64,000 bases of DNA, taken from NCBI RefSeq assembly GCF_002943105.1, contig NZ_PTPZ01000003.1:248001-312000 (forward strand). The letters are read 5' to 3'. Below, in pieces: positions 35,000 to 45,256 of the stretch (the first letter of the stretch is position 1; every line of letters starts with the position of its first letter). Both the position numbers and the translations under genes were made by a program. The DNA comes from Cloacibacterium normanense (GTDB taxonomy: Bacteria > Bacteroidota > Bacteroidia > Flavobacteriales > Weeksellaceae). The notes under the pieces were generated by a model. That model saw nothing but the letters and a program-made list of their open reading frames with translations. It did no database searches and had not been told where the DNA came from.

Positions 35000-36238
35000 A
35001 TGAACACTAAGTTATCTATTCTCTTTTATATTAAAAGAGCAAAGTCTAATTCAGACGGAAAATCACCAATTTATTTACGTATTACTGTTGATGGTAAAAG
35101 AACAGAATTTAGCATCAAAAGATTTGTCGAGCCAGAGAAATGGAGTACCGTTCAAAACAAAATGAAAGGTAATTCCGAAGAAGCAAGAACAATCAACACT
35201 TATCTGGATATATTAAAGTCTCGAATTTACGAGATACAAAAGGATTTAATACACTCTGGAAAGCTTGTCAATGGTCAAGTAATAAAAAACATTCTTTTGG
35301 GGGTAAATGAAAGAAAAAGAACACTCATTCCAATCTTTGAAGAGCACAATGATAGAATGAAAGCACTTATTGGAAAAGAGTTTGCAAAAGGTACATATAC
35401 GAGATATAAAACTTGCCTAAGTCACACCAAAGAATTCTTACACTGGAAGTATAATGTTTCAGATATTGAAATTGAGGAAATAGACCATGCTTTTATAGCA
35501 GATTTTGAATTTTACTTAAGAACTGAAAAAGCCTGTGCTAATAATTCTGCTGTGAAATACATTAAAAATTTTGGAAAAATAATTAGAATATGTTTAGCGA
35601 ATAAATGGCTTAAATATGATCCATTCATAAGTTACAATTCAAAATTTATAGTTGTAGATAGAAGCTTCTTAGATGAAGATGAAATTCAAAAACTATCTGA
35701 AAAGAACTTAGAAATAGAAAGAATTTCACAAGTAAGAGATATATTTTTATTCAGTTGTTATACAGGTTTGGCATACATAGATACTAAAAATCTTAAGCAT
35801 TCTAATATTGGGGTAGGTATTGATGGTAACAAATGGATTTTTACATGTAGACAAAAAACAAAATCACTCTCAAATATACCCTTGTTGCCAAAGGCGGAGG
35901 AAATAATTGAAAAGTACAAAAACCACCCATATTGTAAAATAACTGGTAGTTTATTACCAGTGTTGAGCAATCAAAAAATGAATGCTTATCTGAAAGAAAT
36001 TGCAGACTTATGTGGTATTAATAAAGAGCTCACATTCCACATTGCTCGTCATACATTCGCAACCACTGTAACATTATCAAATGGAGTTCCCATAGAAAGC
36101 GTGAGTAAGATGTTAGGGCATAAGAGCATAAAAACCACCCAACACTACGCCAAAATCCTAGATTCCAAAGTCAGCAACGACATGAATATCTTAAAAGAAA
36201 AATTAGCTCAAAAAGAACTAAAAATGAAGATTTCTTAA
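35000..36238 (+). CDS. Tyrosine recombinase / integrase (IntDOT-like)
   Basis: 412 residues with three parts: an N-terminal arm-binding domain (LFYIKRAKSNSDGKSPIYLRI), a SAM-like core-binding domain (residues 105-210) and a catalytic domain. Catalytic residues seen: HIARHTFATT (H-x-x-R), LGHKSIKTTQHYAKI (His and nucleophile Tyr). The usual first arginine is Ala258 in CYTGLAYIDTKNL; CTnDOT-type integrases likewise lack this Arg, so the enzyme need not be dead. It marks the left end of the mobile island. Confidence 0.93.
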   Translation: MNTKLSILFYIKRAKSNSDGKSPIYLRITVDGKRTEFSIKRFVEPEKWSTVQNKMKGNSEEARTINTYLDILKSRIYEIQKDLIHSGKLVNGQVIKNILLGVNERKRTLIPIFEEHNDRMKALIGKEFAKGTYTRYKTCLSHTKEFLHWKYNVSDIEIEEIDHAFIADFEFYLRTEKACANNSAVKYIKNFGKIIRICLANKWLKYDPFISYNSKFIVVDRSFLDEDEIQKLSEKNLEIERISQVRDIFLFSCYTGLAYIDTKNLKHSNIGVGIDGNKWIFTCRQKTKSLSNIPLLPKAEEIIEKYKNHPYCKITGSLLPVLSNQKMNAYLKEIADLCGINKELTFHIARHTFATTVTLSNGVPIESVSKMLGHKSIKTTQHYAKILDSKVSNDMNILKEKLAQKELKMKIS

Positions 36239-36494
36239 TCTTCATTTTCTTTTTGGTGAAAATCCAAACAAATAAATCCAAGCCATTTATAGCAACTTTA
36301 ATATGTTTTATATCAAAATTGATATATATTCTCAAATTGATAACATATCGTTATTAATATTTAATTAATGATAATCATTTGATAATGAATTGCTAATAAA
36401 ATCCATTTATAGTTGTTGAAAATATTTTTTAATTTTTTTTGTTGCATTATCGTTAAAATTATATTTTTAGCACCCTTAAAAACAAAATTTAACT

Positions 36495-37337
36495 GTGGAA
36501 ACGAAATCTATTGAACTCTTAAGAGAGATTAATGGGCAGATTGAGTTTTTAGAATCCGAATTTGATAACATTCTCCAAAAATCCGAAGAGATTATCAAGG
36601 TCATTCTCAAAACTCTAGAGCAGCTGAAAAAAATGATTATTAAACATAAATTTAAATCTAAGCATGAAGAAATTTTATTTTTTAAATCCATAAAACCGCA
36701 ATTCACTTCCAAGCTATATTATCACATGGCAATTTATAGAATTGCCTCTCAAGCTCCAATTGGAGGTGCATCAATCCTCAAAAATTATTATGAAGCCGAA
36801 CAGGCTAACATTAAAGATTTCTTTGATAAGAATTTAGATTTTTATCAATACTACCGTACGAATAGTACTTTTCTAGATGAGAAATATTTTATGCGAGGAA
36901 ATGTAGATTTTAAAATTAACCTCAATAATTATTATTTCGAATTTGACCCAAAATTCTCCACAACCCAAGATTGCAAAGTCGCTTTAATCATGGCGAACGA
37001 CCTTTTGTCTATTTACATAGATAAAAAGATTATAGAGCTTGAAAAAGCACTAAACGGGATTTATACAACCCAAACATCCAAACTCCAATGGACGGCCTCA
37101 AAAGTCGCCCTTATTGAACTCATCTACGCCCTCCAAACAGAAGGCGTTTTCAATAACGGAACTGCAAATGTAAAAGACATTGCAGACCAATTCCAAGAAA
37201 CCTTCAATGTAGACTTAGGACAATACAGGCGTATGTTCCTAGACATAAGAACCCGAAAAGACGACAGAGCCAAATTTATCAATACCCTCAAAGATAAACT
37301 CTTGTTAAGAATGGAGGAAACAGACGAAAATTTCTAA
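36495..37337 (+). CDS. RteC domain protein
   Basis: 280 residues from a GTG start (36495). An N-terminal coiled-coil-like helical region (residues 1-60) leads into the RteC-type domain: HMAIYRIASQAPIGG, FYQYYRTNSTFLDEKYFMRG and a C-terminal helical part (SKVALIELIYALQTEGVFNNG, then QYRRMFLDIRTRKDDRAKFI). RteC regulates excision genes of CTnDOT-family conjugative elements; similar proteins are common beside Bacteroidota integrases. Its role here as an element regulator is inferred from family and position. Confidence 0.82.
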   Translation: METKSIELLREINGQIEFLESEFDNILQKSEEIIKVILKTLEQLKKMIIKHKFKSKHEEILFFKSIKPQFTSKLYYHMAIYRIASQAPIGGASILKNYYEAEQANIKDFFDKNLDFYQYYRTNSTFLDEKYFMRGNVDFKINLNNYYFEFDPKFSTTQDCKVALIMANDLLSIYIDKKIIELEKALNGIYTTQTSKLQWTASKVALIELIYALQTEGVFNNGTANVKDIADQFQETFNVDLGQYRRMFLDIRTRKDDRAKFINTLKDKLLLRMEETDENF

Positions 37338-37447
37338 AAAATCATTCACAACGCAGTCTCCGTTGTGAATAAATCTTACCAAAACAACACAATTTCGCCG
37401 TAAACAATTCCGGGGATGTATAATCATTGCCGGAATTCTAAACCAAC

Positions 37448-37471
37448 TTAACCTTAACCTTAACCTTAACC
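37448..37471 (+). repeat. Tandem hexamer (TTAACC)x4
   Basis: Four exact TTAACC units end ten bases before the ATG of the HTH gene. The unit number could change by slippage, and its position could affect translation. The same word is found in degenerate form near porX. Confidence 0.75.
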
Positions 37472-37480
37472 TATTGAATT

Positions 37481-37741
37481 ATGGCACTAGAAATTGTTAC
37501 CAAAGAAGACCTTCAAGAGTTCAAAAATGATTTATTACAAGAACTCAAAAACTTACTGCTCCCAAAGTCAAACAACCAAAAACAATGGCTCAGAAGCGCA
37601 GATGTAAAAGTACTCCTCAAAATTTCCTCGGGAACTCTCCAAAACATGAGGATTAACGGCACTCTCCGTTACTCTAAAGTAGGTGGTACACTATACTACA
37701 ACTATGAGGATATTGAAAAGCTTCTCCAATCCAAAAATTAA
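37481..37741 (+). CDS. Small HTH (excisionase-like) DNA-binding protein
   Basis: 86 residues: a short N-terminal helix (VTKEDLQEFKNDLLQELKNLL), then a winged-helix/MerR-like domain, QWLRSADVKVLLKISSGTL followed by RINGTLRYSKVGGTLYYNYEDI. This is the HTH_17 type found in excisionases and element regulators. It lies between the RteC-like and replication genes. Confidence 0.82.
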   Translation: MALEIVTKEDLQEFKNDLLQELKNLLLPKSNNQKQWLRSADVKVLLKISSGTLQNMRINGTLRYSKVGGTLYYNYEDIEKLLQSKN

Positions 37742-37824
37742 ACTTCAGAGAAAAGAAATTCCACCCTTTAGGGTTGGGGATAGAATTTCTCCAGCCCATC
37801 ATCCCACATCCAGCATTTAAAAAA

Positions 37825-38706
37825 ATGAACTACATCCGCCATCTTACAGGATTTTACGAAAAAATCCACGAAGACTCACGCCTTAACCCCACGCACATCA
37901 GTTTATACCTTGCTTTATTTCAGTTCTGGAACCTCAACCACTTCCAGAACCCAATAAGCATTTCACGACATGAAATGATGAAGCTCAGCAAAATTGCAGC
38001 CTACGGAACTTATCACAAATGCATCAAAGACCTTCAAGATTTTGGATATATAGAATATTTACCCTCTTTCAATCCTTACAAAGGAAGCCTGGTACATTTA
38101 TTCAATTTTGAAGATTTAGAAATGCAAAATTTGAACAGCTACCATGCTAAAAATCAAACAAGCTCTGCACAAGCAATAAACCAGCACCATATCAAAATCG
38201 ATACAGGTATTAGACAAGCATTGGAGCCTTCTATAAACTATATAAACAATATAAACAATAAACATTGTATTACCACACCCGAGACCAGTTCAAATTTTAA
38301 ACAAGCTTTTTTACCTGCAATTCCTTTCCAAGAAATTATCCCAAAATCATTATCTCAAAAAATTAAAGAAAAAGAAAAGTTGCGCGAAAAGAAAAAGAAA
38401 AGCGCACAGCTTTCGCCAAATCAATCTCCAAAAATCCCACCCACCTTTGCTGAGGTAAAACTTTTTTTCGAAGAAAAAGACACTCCGCTTTCAGAAGCCG
38501 AAAGATTTTTTGACCACTACGAATCCAACGGCTGGCTCGTGGGCGGTAAATCCAAAATGAAAAACTGGGAAGCAGCTGCACGCAATTGGCTCAAAAACTC
38601 CAAAAAATTCAATGATAATTTAAAACCACGTTGCCTGAGCGGAGCCGAAGGCAAACGCAACAATCTCCAAGCCACCACCAACAAAAGCTACAAAGAACCA
38701 CTTTAA
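37825..38706 (+). CDS. Replication-initiation-like protein (DnaD/DnaT-type C-terminus)
   Basis: 293 residues from ATG 37825. The N-terminal half looks like a winged-helix module (PTHISLYLALFQFWNLNHF, ISRHEMMKLSKIAAYGTYHKCIKDLQDFGYIEY). A charged Lys-rich linker follows, and the C-terminus reads AERFFDHYESNGWLVGG, then MKNWEAAARNWLKN, a pattern seen in phage and element replication proteins that load a helicase. The DnaC-like ATPase follows 9 bp later. The frame from TTG 37774 is longer but lacks a plausible start. Rich in C-ending codons relative to the core genes. Confidence 0.7.
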   Translation: MNYIRHLTGFYEKIHEDSRLNPTHISLYLALFQFWNLNHFQNPISISRHEMMKLSKIAAYGTYHKCIKDLQDFGYIEYLPSFNPYKGSLVHLFNFEDLEMQNLNSYHAKNQTSSAQAINQHHIKIDTGIRQALEPSINYINNINNKHCITTPETSSNFKQAFLPAIPFQEIIPKSLSQKIKEKEKLREKKKKSAQLSPNQSPKIPPTFAEVKLFFEEKDTPLSEAERFFDHYESNGWLVGGKSKMKNWEAAARNWLKNSKKFNDNLKPRCLSGAEGKRNNLQATTNKSYKEPL

Positions 38707-38715
38707 CCACAACTT

Positions 38716-39357
38716 ATGAACTTTCCTACACCACCCATAGAAACCCGTTATGATTATTACAAAATCATTCCAGAATTCAAAAAATTCGCTTCCCAGTACA
38801 TCGGTAAAAACTACCTCATTCCAGACGAAGAAAAACCCATAGTCTTCGCCACCATTGCATGGATGCTCCAAGACGATTTAGTGGCCAAAGAAATGGACTT
38901 CGACCTCCAAAAAGGAATTCTCCTTTCTGGTCCTATTGGTTGCGGAAAAACCACCTTATTCAAGCTCATGCAAAAATTCATAGGAAACAAAAACAAATTC
39001 GGAATGGTCTCCACACGCCAAATCGTTTCAGAATTCATGCAGTCGGGCTACCAAATCCTAGAGAACTACTCCAAAGGAAACTTCGCCCACGATGCTCGAA
39101 AAGCCAAAGTTTATTGTTTTGATGACTTAGGCATTGAAACCTCATCGAAGTATTACGGAAACGACTGCAATGTAATGGCAGAAATCCTCCTCACCCGTTA
39201 TGACCTGTTCAAAGAAAAAGGACTCATCACCCACCTCACCACCAATCTTTCTGCAGCAGAAATAGAATCCATCTACGGAAACAGGCTTCGCTCCCGAATG
39301 CGTGAAATGTTCAATCTTTTTGGCTACGACCAAAACTCCACCGACAAAAGAAAGTAA
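38716..39357 (+). CDS. DnaC/IstB-like ATPase (helicase loader)
   Basis: 213 residues of the AAA+ DnaC/IstB type: Walker A GPIGCGKTTLFKLM near residue 75, Walker B KVYCFDDLGIE near residue 135, sensor-like THLTTNLSAAEIE and an arginine-finger region GNRLRSRMREMFNL. With the preceding DnaD/DnaT-like protein it forms a probable replication module of the element. Codon use (many CTC, ACC, GCC) departs from the core genes, suggesting transfer. Confidence 0.85.
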   Translation: MNFPTPPIETRYDYYKIIPEFKKFASQYIGKNYLIPDEEKPIVFATIAWMLQDDLVAKEMDFDLQKGILLSGPIGCGKTTLFKLMQKFIGNKNKFGMVSTRQIVSEFMQSGYQILENYSKGNFAHDARKAKVYCFDDLGIETSSKYYGNDCNVMAEILLTRYDLFKEKGLITHLTTNLSAAEIESIYGNRLRSRMREMFNLFGYDQNSTDKRK

Positions 39358-39437
39358 TTTAATTAGTTTTATTTCAATTTATTGTAATTTATTGCAGATT
39401 TTACAGTTTGCCCCTTTTTAATAAGACTCGGTTTTGT

Positions 39438-39445
39438 TATATTTG
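39438..39445 (+). promoter_or_regulatory. -7 box of hsdM
   Basis: TATATTTG matches TAnnTTTG, 46 bases before the hsdM ATG; the -33 element is not clear. Confidence 0.45.
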
Positions 39446-39491
39446 AAATTTAATAACCATAAACTTTTTCTAAAGAATTATTTACTTAAAA

Positions 39492-41039
39492 ATGACAAGC
39501 ATAGCACAAAGAGCGGCATTACAAAATCAAATTTGGAAGATTGCCAACGACGTTAGAGGCTCAGTAGATGGGTGGGATTTCAAACAATTTGTTTTAGGAA
39601 CTTTGTTTTATCGCTTCATTAGCGAAAACTTTACCAATTACATTGAAGCTGGAGACGAAAGCATAAATTATTCCCAATTATCCGATGAGGTCATCACACC
39701 CGAAATCAAAGATGACGCCATAAAAACAAAAGGCTACTTCATATATCCAAGCCAGCTTTTTGTGAACATTGCAAAAAATGCCAATAACAACCCCAATCTA
39801 AACACAGACCTAAAAGCCATTTTTGATGCCATAGAAAGTTCCGCCAATGGTTATCCTTCGGAAGAAGACATCAAAGGATTGTTTGCAGATTTTGATACCA
39901 CAAGCTCAAGACTAGGCAACAATGTAGAAAATAAAAACGCTCGTTTAGCAGCAGTCATCAAAGGCGTGGAACAACTAGACTTTGGAAAATTTGAAGACAA
40001 CCAAATAGACCTTTTTGGAGATGCTTACGAATTCCTTATCGGCAATTATGCAGCCAACGCTGGTAAATCTGGTGGTGAGTTTTTCACACCTCAACACGTT
40101 TCCAAACTCATTGCTCAACTGGCAATGCACGGACAAAAATCAGTCAATAAAATTTATGACCCTGCAGCAGGTTCTGGCTCATTGCTATTACAAGCCAAAA
40201 AACATTTTGACAACCATATCATAGAAGAAGGTTTCTATGGCCAAGAAGTAAATCATACCACCTACAACTTGGCGCGTATGAATATGTTTTTGCACAATAT
40301 CAATTATGATAAGTTTCACATTGTTTTAGGAGATACACTCAGAGACCCTCAGTTAATGAACGAAAAACCGTTTGACGCCATTGTTTCTAATCCTCCATAT
40401 TCTATACCTTGGATAGGGAGCGATGACCCTACCTTGATAAATGATGACCGTTTTGCTCCTGCAGGAGTTTTAGCTCCTAAGTCTAAAGCAGATTTTGCAT
40501 TTGTATTACACGCCTTACATTACTTATCGAGTAAAGGAAGAGCAGCTATTGTTTGCTTCCCTGGTATATTTTACCGTAGCGGTGCAGAACAAAAAATTAG
40601 AAAATATTTGGTAGACAACAATTTTGTAGAAACTGTTATTGCTTTAGCGCCTAACTTATTCTACGGAACTACTATCGCCGTAAATATTCTCGTGCTTTCT
40701 AAACATAAAACAGATACTAAAACCCAGTTTATAGATGTTACAGGGGAAGATTTCTTTAGAAAGGTAACCAATAACAATTTGCTAGAAGACCAACATATCG
40801 ACAAGATTATGGAAATGTTTGACAGCAAAGCTGAAGTCCCACACGTAGCCACCACTATTGACAATGCTAAAATTGCAGAAAACGACTACAACCTATCGGT
40901 AAGCTCGTATGTAGAAGCCAAAAATAAGCGTGAGAAAATTAATATTGAGGCGCTGAATAAACAAGTGGATGATACTGTTAAGAGAATTGACCAACTTCGT
41001 GCAGAGATAGATAACATCATTAAAGAATTGGAAGCATGA
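39492..41039 (+). CDS. hsdM: Type I restriction-modification methyltransferase subunit HsdM (EcoR124-like, type IC)
   Basis: Adenine-N6 methyltransferase subunit of the M2S1 and R2M2S1 complexes. 515 residues, close to EcoR124I HsdM. The N-terminal HsdM helical domain has [23 protein letters not shown] motif I is [14 protein letters not shown] (near residue 225) and catalytic motif IV is [10 protein letters not shown] (near 300); [13 protein letters not shown] precedes motif I. A C-terminal helical tail contacts HsdS. The stop overlaps the hsdS ATG (ATGA). Confidence 0.96.
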   Translation: MTSIAQRAALQNQIWKIANDVRGSVDGWDFKQFVLGTLFYRFISENFTNYIEAGDESINYSQLSDEVITPEIKDDAIKTKGYFIYPSQLFVNIAKNANNNPNLNTDLKAIFDAIESSANGYPSEEDIKGLFADFDTTSSRLGNNVENKNARLAAVIKGVEQLDFGKFEDNQIDLFGDAYEFLIGNYAANAGKSGGEFFTPQHVSKLIAQLAMHGQKSVNKIYDPAAGSGSLLLQAKKHFDNHIIEEGFYGQEVNHTTYNLARMNMFLHNINYDKFHIVLGDTLRDPQLMNEKPFDAIVSNPPYSIPWIGSDDPTLINDDRFAPAGVLAPKSKADFAFVLHALHYLSSKGRAAIVCFPGIFYRSGAEQKIRKYLVDNNFVETVIALAPNLFYGTTIAVNILVLSKHKTDTKTQFIDVTGEDFFRKVTNNNLLEDQHIDKIMEMFDSKAEVPHVATTIDNAKIAENDYNLSVSSYVEAKNKREKINIEALNKQVDDTVKRIDQLRAEIDNIIKELEA

Positions 41040-42130
41040 GTTTTTTAGATAAATTATTAGAAGGTGTTGAGGTGGAATGGAAGCCTTTGGGAGAGGTAGC
41101 AGAAATTAAAACTGGGCAGGCAGTTAGTAAGAATATGATTTCAGAAAATCAAGGAACATATCCTGTAATAAATAGTGGTCGTGAACCTCTTGGATTTATT
41201 AATATTTGGAATACAAATAATGATCCATTGGGTATAACATCACGCGGAGCTGGCGTAGGTTCAATTACTTGGCAAGAAGGTAAATATTTTCGAGGGAATT
41301 TAAATTATTCAATATCGATTAAAGATAAAAATCAATTGAATGTTAGATTCTTGTATCATTTACTAAATGAAATCCAAATGGAAATTCATTCTTTATGTAC
41401 GTTTCAAGGTATACCAGCTTTGAACGCAAGTAACTTAAAACCACTTTTAATCCCCATTCCAACAATCGAAATCCAACAAAAAATAGTTGCAATTCTTGAT
41501 ACCTTCACCGAACTTACAGCAGAGCTTACATCAGAGCTTACATCAGAGCTTACAGCTAGAAAATCGCAATATACTTATTATAGAGAAAAGTTGCTATCTT
41601 TTGATGAAAATCAAGTGGAATGGAAAACATTGGGGGAGGTATTGACAATAAAAAATGGAAAAGATTATAAAAGTTTTAAGGTTGGTGATATTCCAGTCTA
41701 TGGATCAGGTGGAGTTATGACTTATATTGATACTCCTATATTTGAAAAACCTTCAGTATTAATTCCAAGAAAAGGTTCACTTGGAAATTTATTTTATGTT
41801 GATTTTCCGTTTTGGACTGTAGATACATTATTTTGGACAGATATAAATATTACAGTTGTTTTACCTAAATATGTTTATTATTATCTTCAAACACAAAAAT
41901 TAGCCGATTTGAATATGGCTGGAGGTGTTCCTAGTTTAACACAAACAATACTTAATAAAGTCAAAATCCCAATCCCACCACTTTCAGAACAAGAACGCAT
42001 AGTTTCTATTTTAGATCAATTTGATACGCTCACCACTTCCATCACCGAAGGTTTAACCAAAGAAATAGAACTAAGAAAGAAACAGTACGAGTATTATAGA
42101 GATATGTTATTATCTTTCCCTAAAAATTAA
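41036..42130 (+). CDS. hsdS: Type I specificity subunit HsdS
   Basis: 364 residues with two target-recognition domains in a pseudo-symmetric layout. TRD1 begins [15 protein letters not shown] and TRD2 begins [15 protein letters not shown]. Each is followed by a helical conserved region ([14 protein letters not shown] and [14 protein letters not shown]). The central spacer contains a repeated tetrapeptide, [12 protein letters not shown], encoded by 12-bp repeats, like the TAEL repeats of EcoR124. Repeat number in that family sets the spacing between the two half-sites. The two similar flanks ([15 protein letters not shown] and [15 protein letters not shown]) fit the circular arrangement of type IC HsdS. 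The recognition sequence cannot be read. Confidence 0.95.
   Translation: MSFLDKLLEGVEVEWKPLGEVAEIKTGQAVSKNMISENQGTYPVINSGREPLGFINIWNTNNDPLGITSRGAGVGSITWQEGKYFRGNLNYSISIKDKNQLNVRFLYHLLNEIQMEIHSLCTFQGIPALNASNLKPLLIPIPTIEIQQKIVAILDTFTELTAELTSELTSELTARKSQYTYYREKLLSFDENQVEWKTLGEVLTIKNGKDYKSFKVGDIPVYGSGGVMTYIDTPIFEKPSVLIPRKGSLGNLFYVDFPFWTVDTLFWTDINITVVLPKYVYYYLQTQKLADLNMAGGVPSLTQTILNKVKIPIPPLSEQERIVSILDQFDTLTTSITEGLTKEIELRKKQYEYYRDMLLSFPKN
41513..41560 (+). repeat. 12-bp tandem repeat in the hsdS central spacer
   Basis: CTTACAGCAGAG, CTTACATCAGAG, CTTACATCAGAG and a final partial CTTACAGC. Two units are identical and the others differ by one or a few bases. Each encodes four residues, so gain or loss keeps the frame but changes spacer length. 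Confidence 0.92.
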
Positions 42131-42144
42131 AACCAATAACGACC

Positions 42145-45100
42145 ATGTATAACACCATCGCAGAAACCAGCAATTTTATTGTTTTAGACCGTTATAATAA
42201 ATATTCTTCACTGAATGAATCTCCAGCAGGTTTTCAGTCAGAATCTGCTTTAGAACGTGAGTTTATCCAAGATTTAATCAATCAAGGATATGAGAATCCT
42301 ACTGGCCTTACCACAATACAAGCCATGTTGGCTAATGTAAGGGTGCAGTTACAGGCATTAAACAATATGGTTTTTACCGATGCAGAATGGGCTCGCTTTG
42401 TAGAAGAATACTTAGACAGACCCAGTGAAGGAATTGTAGACAAAACCAGAAAACTGCATGATAATTACATCTATGATTTTGTGTTTGATGATGGTCATAT
42501 CCAAAATATTTACTTAGTAGACAAAAAAAATATTACAAGAAATAAACTACAAGTTATTTCACAGTTCGAACAAAAAGGTCGCCATGCCAATCGCTATGAT
42601 GTTACCATTTTAGTCAATGGCTTGCCAATGGTTCAAGTAGAACTCAAAAAAAGAGGAGTTGCCATAAGAGAAGCTTTTAATCAAGTGCATAGATACAGCA
42701 AAGAAAGTTTCAATAGTGAGAATTCACTTTTTAAGTACCTGCAAATATTTGTTATTTCTAATGGTACAGACAGCCGTTATTTTGCCAATACGGTAAAACG
42801 TGATAAAAACAGTTTTGATTTTACCATGAACTGGGCTAAGGCAGATAATACCTTAATCAAAGACCTCAAAGATTTTACAGCCACTTTTTTTCAAAAACAA
42901 ACGCTTTTAAATGTTTTGCTCACCTATTCGGTATTTGATGTAAGTGACACTTTGCTCATTATGAGACCCTACCAAATTGCAGCAACAGAAAGAATGTTAT
43001 GGAAAATTAAAAGTTCTTTCGAAGCTAAAAAATGGTCTACCACAGAAGGAGGGGGCTACATTTGGCATACTACCGGTTCTGGTAAAACATTAACCAGTTT
43101 CAAAGCAGCTCGTTTAGCTACAAAACTAGATTTTATTGATAAAGTCTTCTTTGTAGTAGACCGCAAAGATTTAGACTTTCAGACCATGAAAGAATATCAG
43201 CGATTTTCTCCCGATAGTGTTAATGGGTCAGACAGCACTGCTGGTTTAAAACGAAATATTGAAAAAGACGACAATAAAATCATTGTTACCACCATTCAGA
43301 AACTCAACAACCTCATGAAAACCGAGAATGACTTGCCAATATATCAAAAGCAAGTGGTTTTCATTTTTGATGAAGCACACCGCTCTCAATTTGGGGAAGC
43401 ACAAAAAAATCTGAAAAAGAAATTCAAGAAATTCTATCAGTTTGGCTTTACAGGAACTCCTATTTTTCCTCAGAATGCTTTAGGTGCAGAAACTACCGCT
43501 AGCGTTTTTGGTAGAGAATTACACTCTTACGTAATTACAGATGCCATAAGAGACGAAAAAGTGTTGAAATTCAAAGTAGATTACAATGATGTTAGACTTC
43601 AATTTAAGAGCATTGAAACAGAAATTGATGAGAAAAAATTAACAGCGGCAGAAAACCAAAAAGCTTTTTTACACCCTGCTCGTATCAGAGAAATTTCTCA
43701 ATACATTTTACAAAATTATAAATTCAAAACCCACAGAACTCGTGGTGGCAATACTGGCTTCAATGCCATGTTTGCTGTAAACAGTGTAGATGCAGCCAAA
43801 TTATACTACGAAGAACTGAACAAACAGCAAAAAAAAAGTGACAAACCTCTAAAAATAGCTACTATATTCTCTTTTGCAGCCAATGAAGAACAAAATGCCA
43901 TCGGTGAAATTCCAGATGAAAACTTTGAACCTTCAGCTATGGATGCTACTGCCAAAGAATTTTTAACCAAAGCGATTGAGGATTATAATGCTATGTTCAG
44001 AACCAGCTTTGGGGTAGATAGTAAAGAATTTCAAAACTATTACCGTGACCTTGCCAAAAGGGTAAAAAACAAAGAAGTAGACCTCCTCATTGTAGTCGGT
44101 ATGTTCTTAACGGGTTTTGATGCACCTACTCTTAATACTTTATTCGTAGACAAAAATCTACGTTATCATGGTTTAATGCAAGCGTTTTCGCGTACCAATC
44201 GTATTTATGATGCTACAAAAACTTTTGGCAATATTATCACTTTTAGAGATTTAGAATCAGACACCATAGATGCCATAACCTTATTTGGAGATAAAAACAC
44301 CAAAAATGTAGTATTAGAAAAAAGCTACAAAGAGTATTTAGAAGGCTTTACAGATATTGCAAACGGCACGGCACGCAGAGGTTTTATTGAAATTGTAAAG
44401 GAGTTGAATGAAAAATTCCCAAACCCAGACGAAATCGTCACAGAGAAAGATAAAAAAGAATTCTCTAAACTATTTGGTGAGTATTTGCGTGTAGAAAACA
44501 TCCTCCAGAATTATGATGAGTTTACCCATCTAAAAGCTTTACAAACAATAGACCTAAATGACGAAGAAGCGGTAAATGTTTTCAAAGAAACTTATTTTGT
44601 CACAGACCAGCAATTAGCAGAATTGCAAGAAATTAAGTTGTTACCAGAAAGAACCGTTCAAGATTACAGGTCTACTTATAATGACATTCGTGATTGGTTG
44701 CGAAGAGAAAAAAATGGCAAAGAAGCAGAAGAATCTCAAATAGATTGGGACGATGTAGTTTTTGAAATAGACCTATTAAAGTCTCAAGAAATAAACCTAG
44801 ATTATATTCTAGAATTGATTTTTGAACACAATAAGAAAACCACAGACAAAGCAGCTTTAATAGAAGAAATCCGCAGAGTGATTCGTGCCAGCATTGGCAA
44901 CAGGGCAAAAGAAAGTTTAGTGGTAGATTTCATTAATGATACAGAATTAGACTCTATTGAAGATAAGGCAGGAATAATTGATACATTTTTCAATTATGCA
45001 CAGCGTAAACAGAAAGCAGAAGCTATCGAAATAATCACCGATGAAAATCTAAACGAAGAAGAAGCCAAACGTTACATCACCACTTCATTAAAAAGAGAAT

Positions 45101-45246
45101 ATGCCAGTGAAAATGGAACAGAGCTCAATGCACTATTGCCAAAAATGAGCCCTTTAAACCCACAATATTTAACCAAAAAACAAAACGTCTTCCAAAAAAT
45201 ATCTGCATTTGTAGAAAAATTCAAAGGCGTAGGTGGTCAAATTTAA
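42145..45246 (+). CDS. hsdR: Type I restriction endonuclease subunit HsdR
   Basis: ATP-dependent translocase-nuclease of the complex. 1033 residues, nearly the length of EcoR124I HsdR. The N-terminal PD-(D/E)xK nuclease has [10 protein letters not shown] (ExK). Helicase motif I is [12 protein letters not shown] (near residue 310), motif [12 protein letters not shown], motif III FGFTGTP, and later motifs include [14 protein letters not shown] and [11 protein letters not shown]-terminal helical domain binds HsdM. It starts 14 bp after hsdS. All three subunits look intact. Confidence 0.96.
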   Translation: MYNTIAETSNFIVLDRYNKYSSLNESPAGFQSESALEREFIQDLINQGYENPTGLTTIQAMLANVRVQLQALNNMVFTDAEWARFVEEYLDRPSEGIVDKTRKLHDNYIYDFVFDDGHIQNIYLVDKKNITRNKLQVISQFEQKGRHANRYDVTILVNGLPMVQVELKKRGVAIREAFNQVHRYSKESFNSENSLFKYLQIFVISNGTDSRYFANTVKRDKNSFDFTMNWAKADNTLIKDLKDFTATFFQKQTLLNVLLTYSVFDVSDTLLIMRPYQIAATERMLWKIKSSFEAKKWSTTEGGGYIWHTTGSGKTLTSFKAARLATKLDFIDKVFFVVDRKDLDFQTMKEYQRFSPDSVNGSDSTAGLKRNIEKDDNKIIVTTIQKLNNLMKTENDLPIYQKQVVFIFDEAHRSQFGEAQKNLKKKFKKFYQFGFTGTPIFPQNALGAETTASVFGRELHSYVITDAIRDEKVLKFKVDYNDVRLQFKSIETEIDEKKLTAAENQKAFLHPARIREISQYILQNYKFKTHRTRGGNTGFNAMFAVNSVDAAKLYYEELNKQQKKSDKPLKIATIFSFAANEEQNAIGEIPDENFEPSAMDATAKEFLTKAIEDYNAMFRTSFGVDSKEFQNYYRDLAKRVKNKEVDLLIVVGMFLTGFDAPTLNTLFVDKNLRYHGLMQAFSRTNRIYDATKTFGNIITFRDLESDTIDAITLFGDKNTKNVVLEKSYKEYLEGFTDIANGTARRGFIEIVKELNEKFPNPDEIVTEKDKKEFSKLFGEYLRVENILQNYDEFTHLKALQTIDLNDEEAVNVFKETYFVTDQQLAELQEIKLLPERTVQDYRSTYNDIRDWLRREKNGKEAEESQIDWDDVVFEIDLLKSQEINLDYILELIFEHNKKTTDKAALIEEIRRVIRASIGNRAKESLVVDFINDTELDSIEDKAGIIDTFFNYAQRKQKAEAIEIITDENLNEEEAKRYITTSLKREYASENGTELNALLPKMSPLNPQYLTKKQNVFQKISAFVEKFKGVGGQI

Positions 45247-45256
45247 TATATTATTT

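Noticed and set aside
35771-35773. Integrase judged inactive because the first catalytic arginine is alanine
   Set aside because: IntDOT-type integrases of Bacteroidota also lack this arginine and remain active; the other catalytic residues are present.
38859-39122. Alternative frame of 87 residues inside the DnaC-like gene
   Set aside because: Composition is that of a frame shadow; the overlapping ATPase has full Walker motifs.
41513-41560. CRISPR-like repeat array
   Set aside because: Units are 12 bp, contiguous without spacers and inside the hsdS reading frame. No cas genes or CRISPR arrays are visible in the window.
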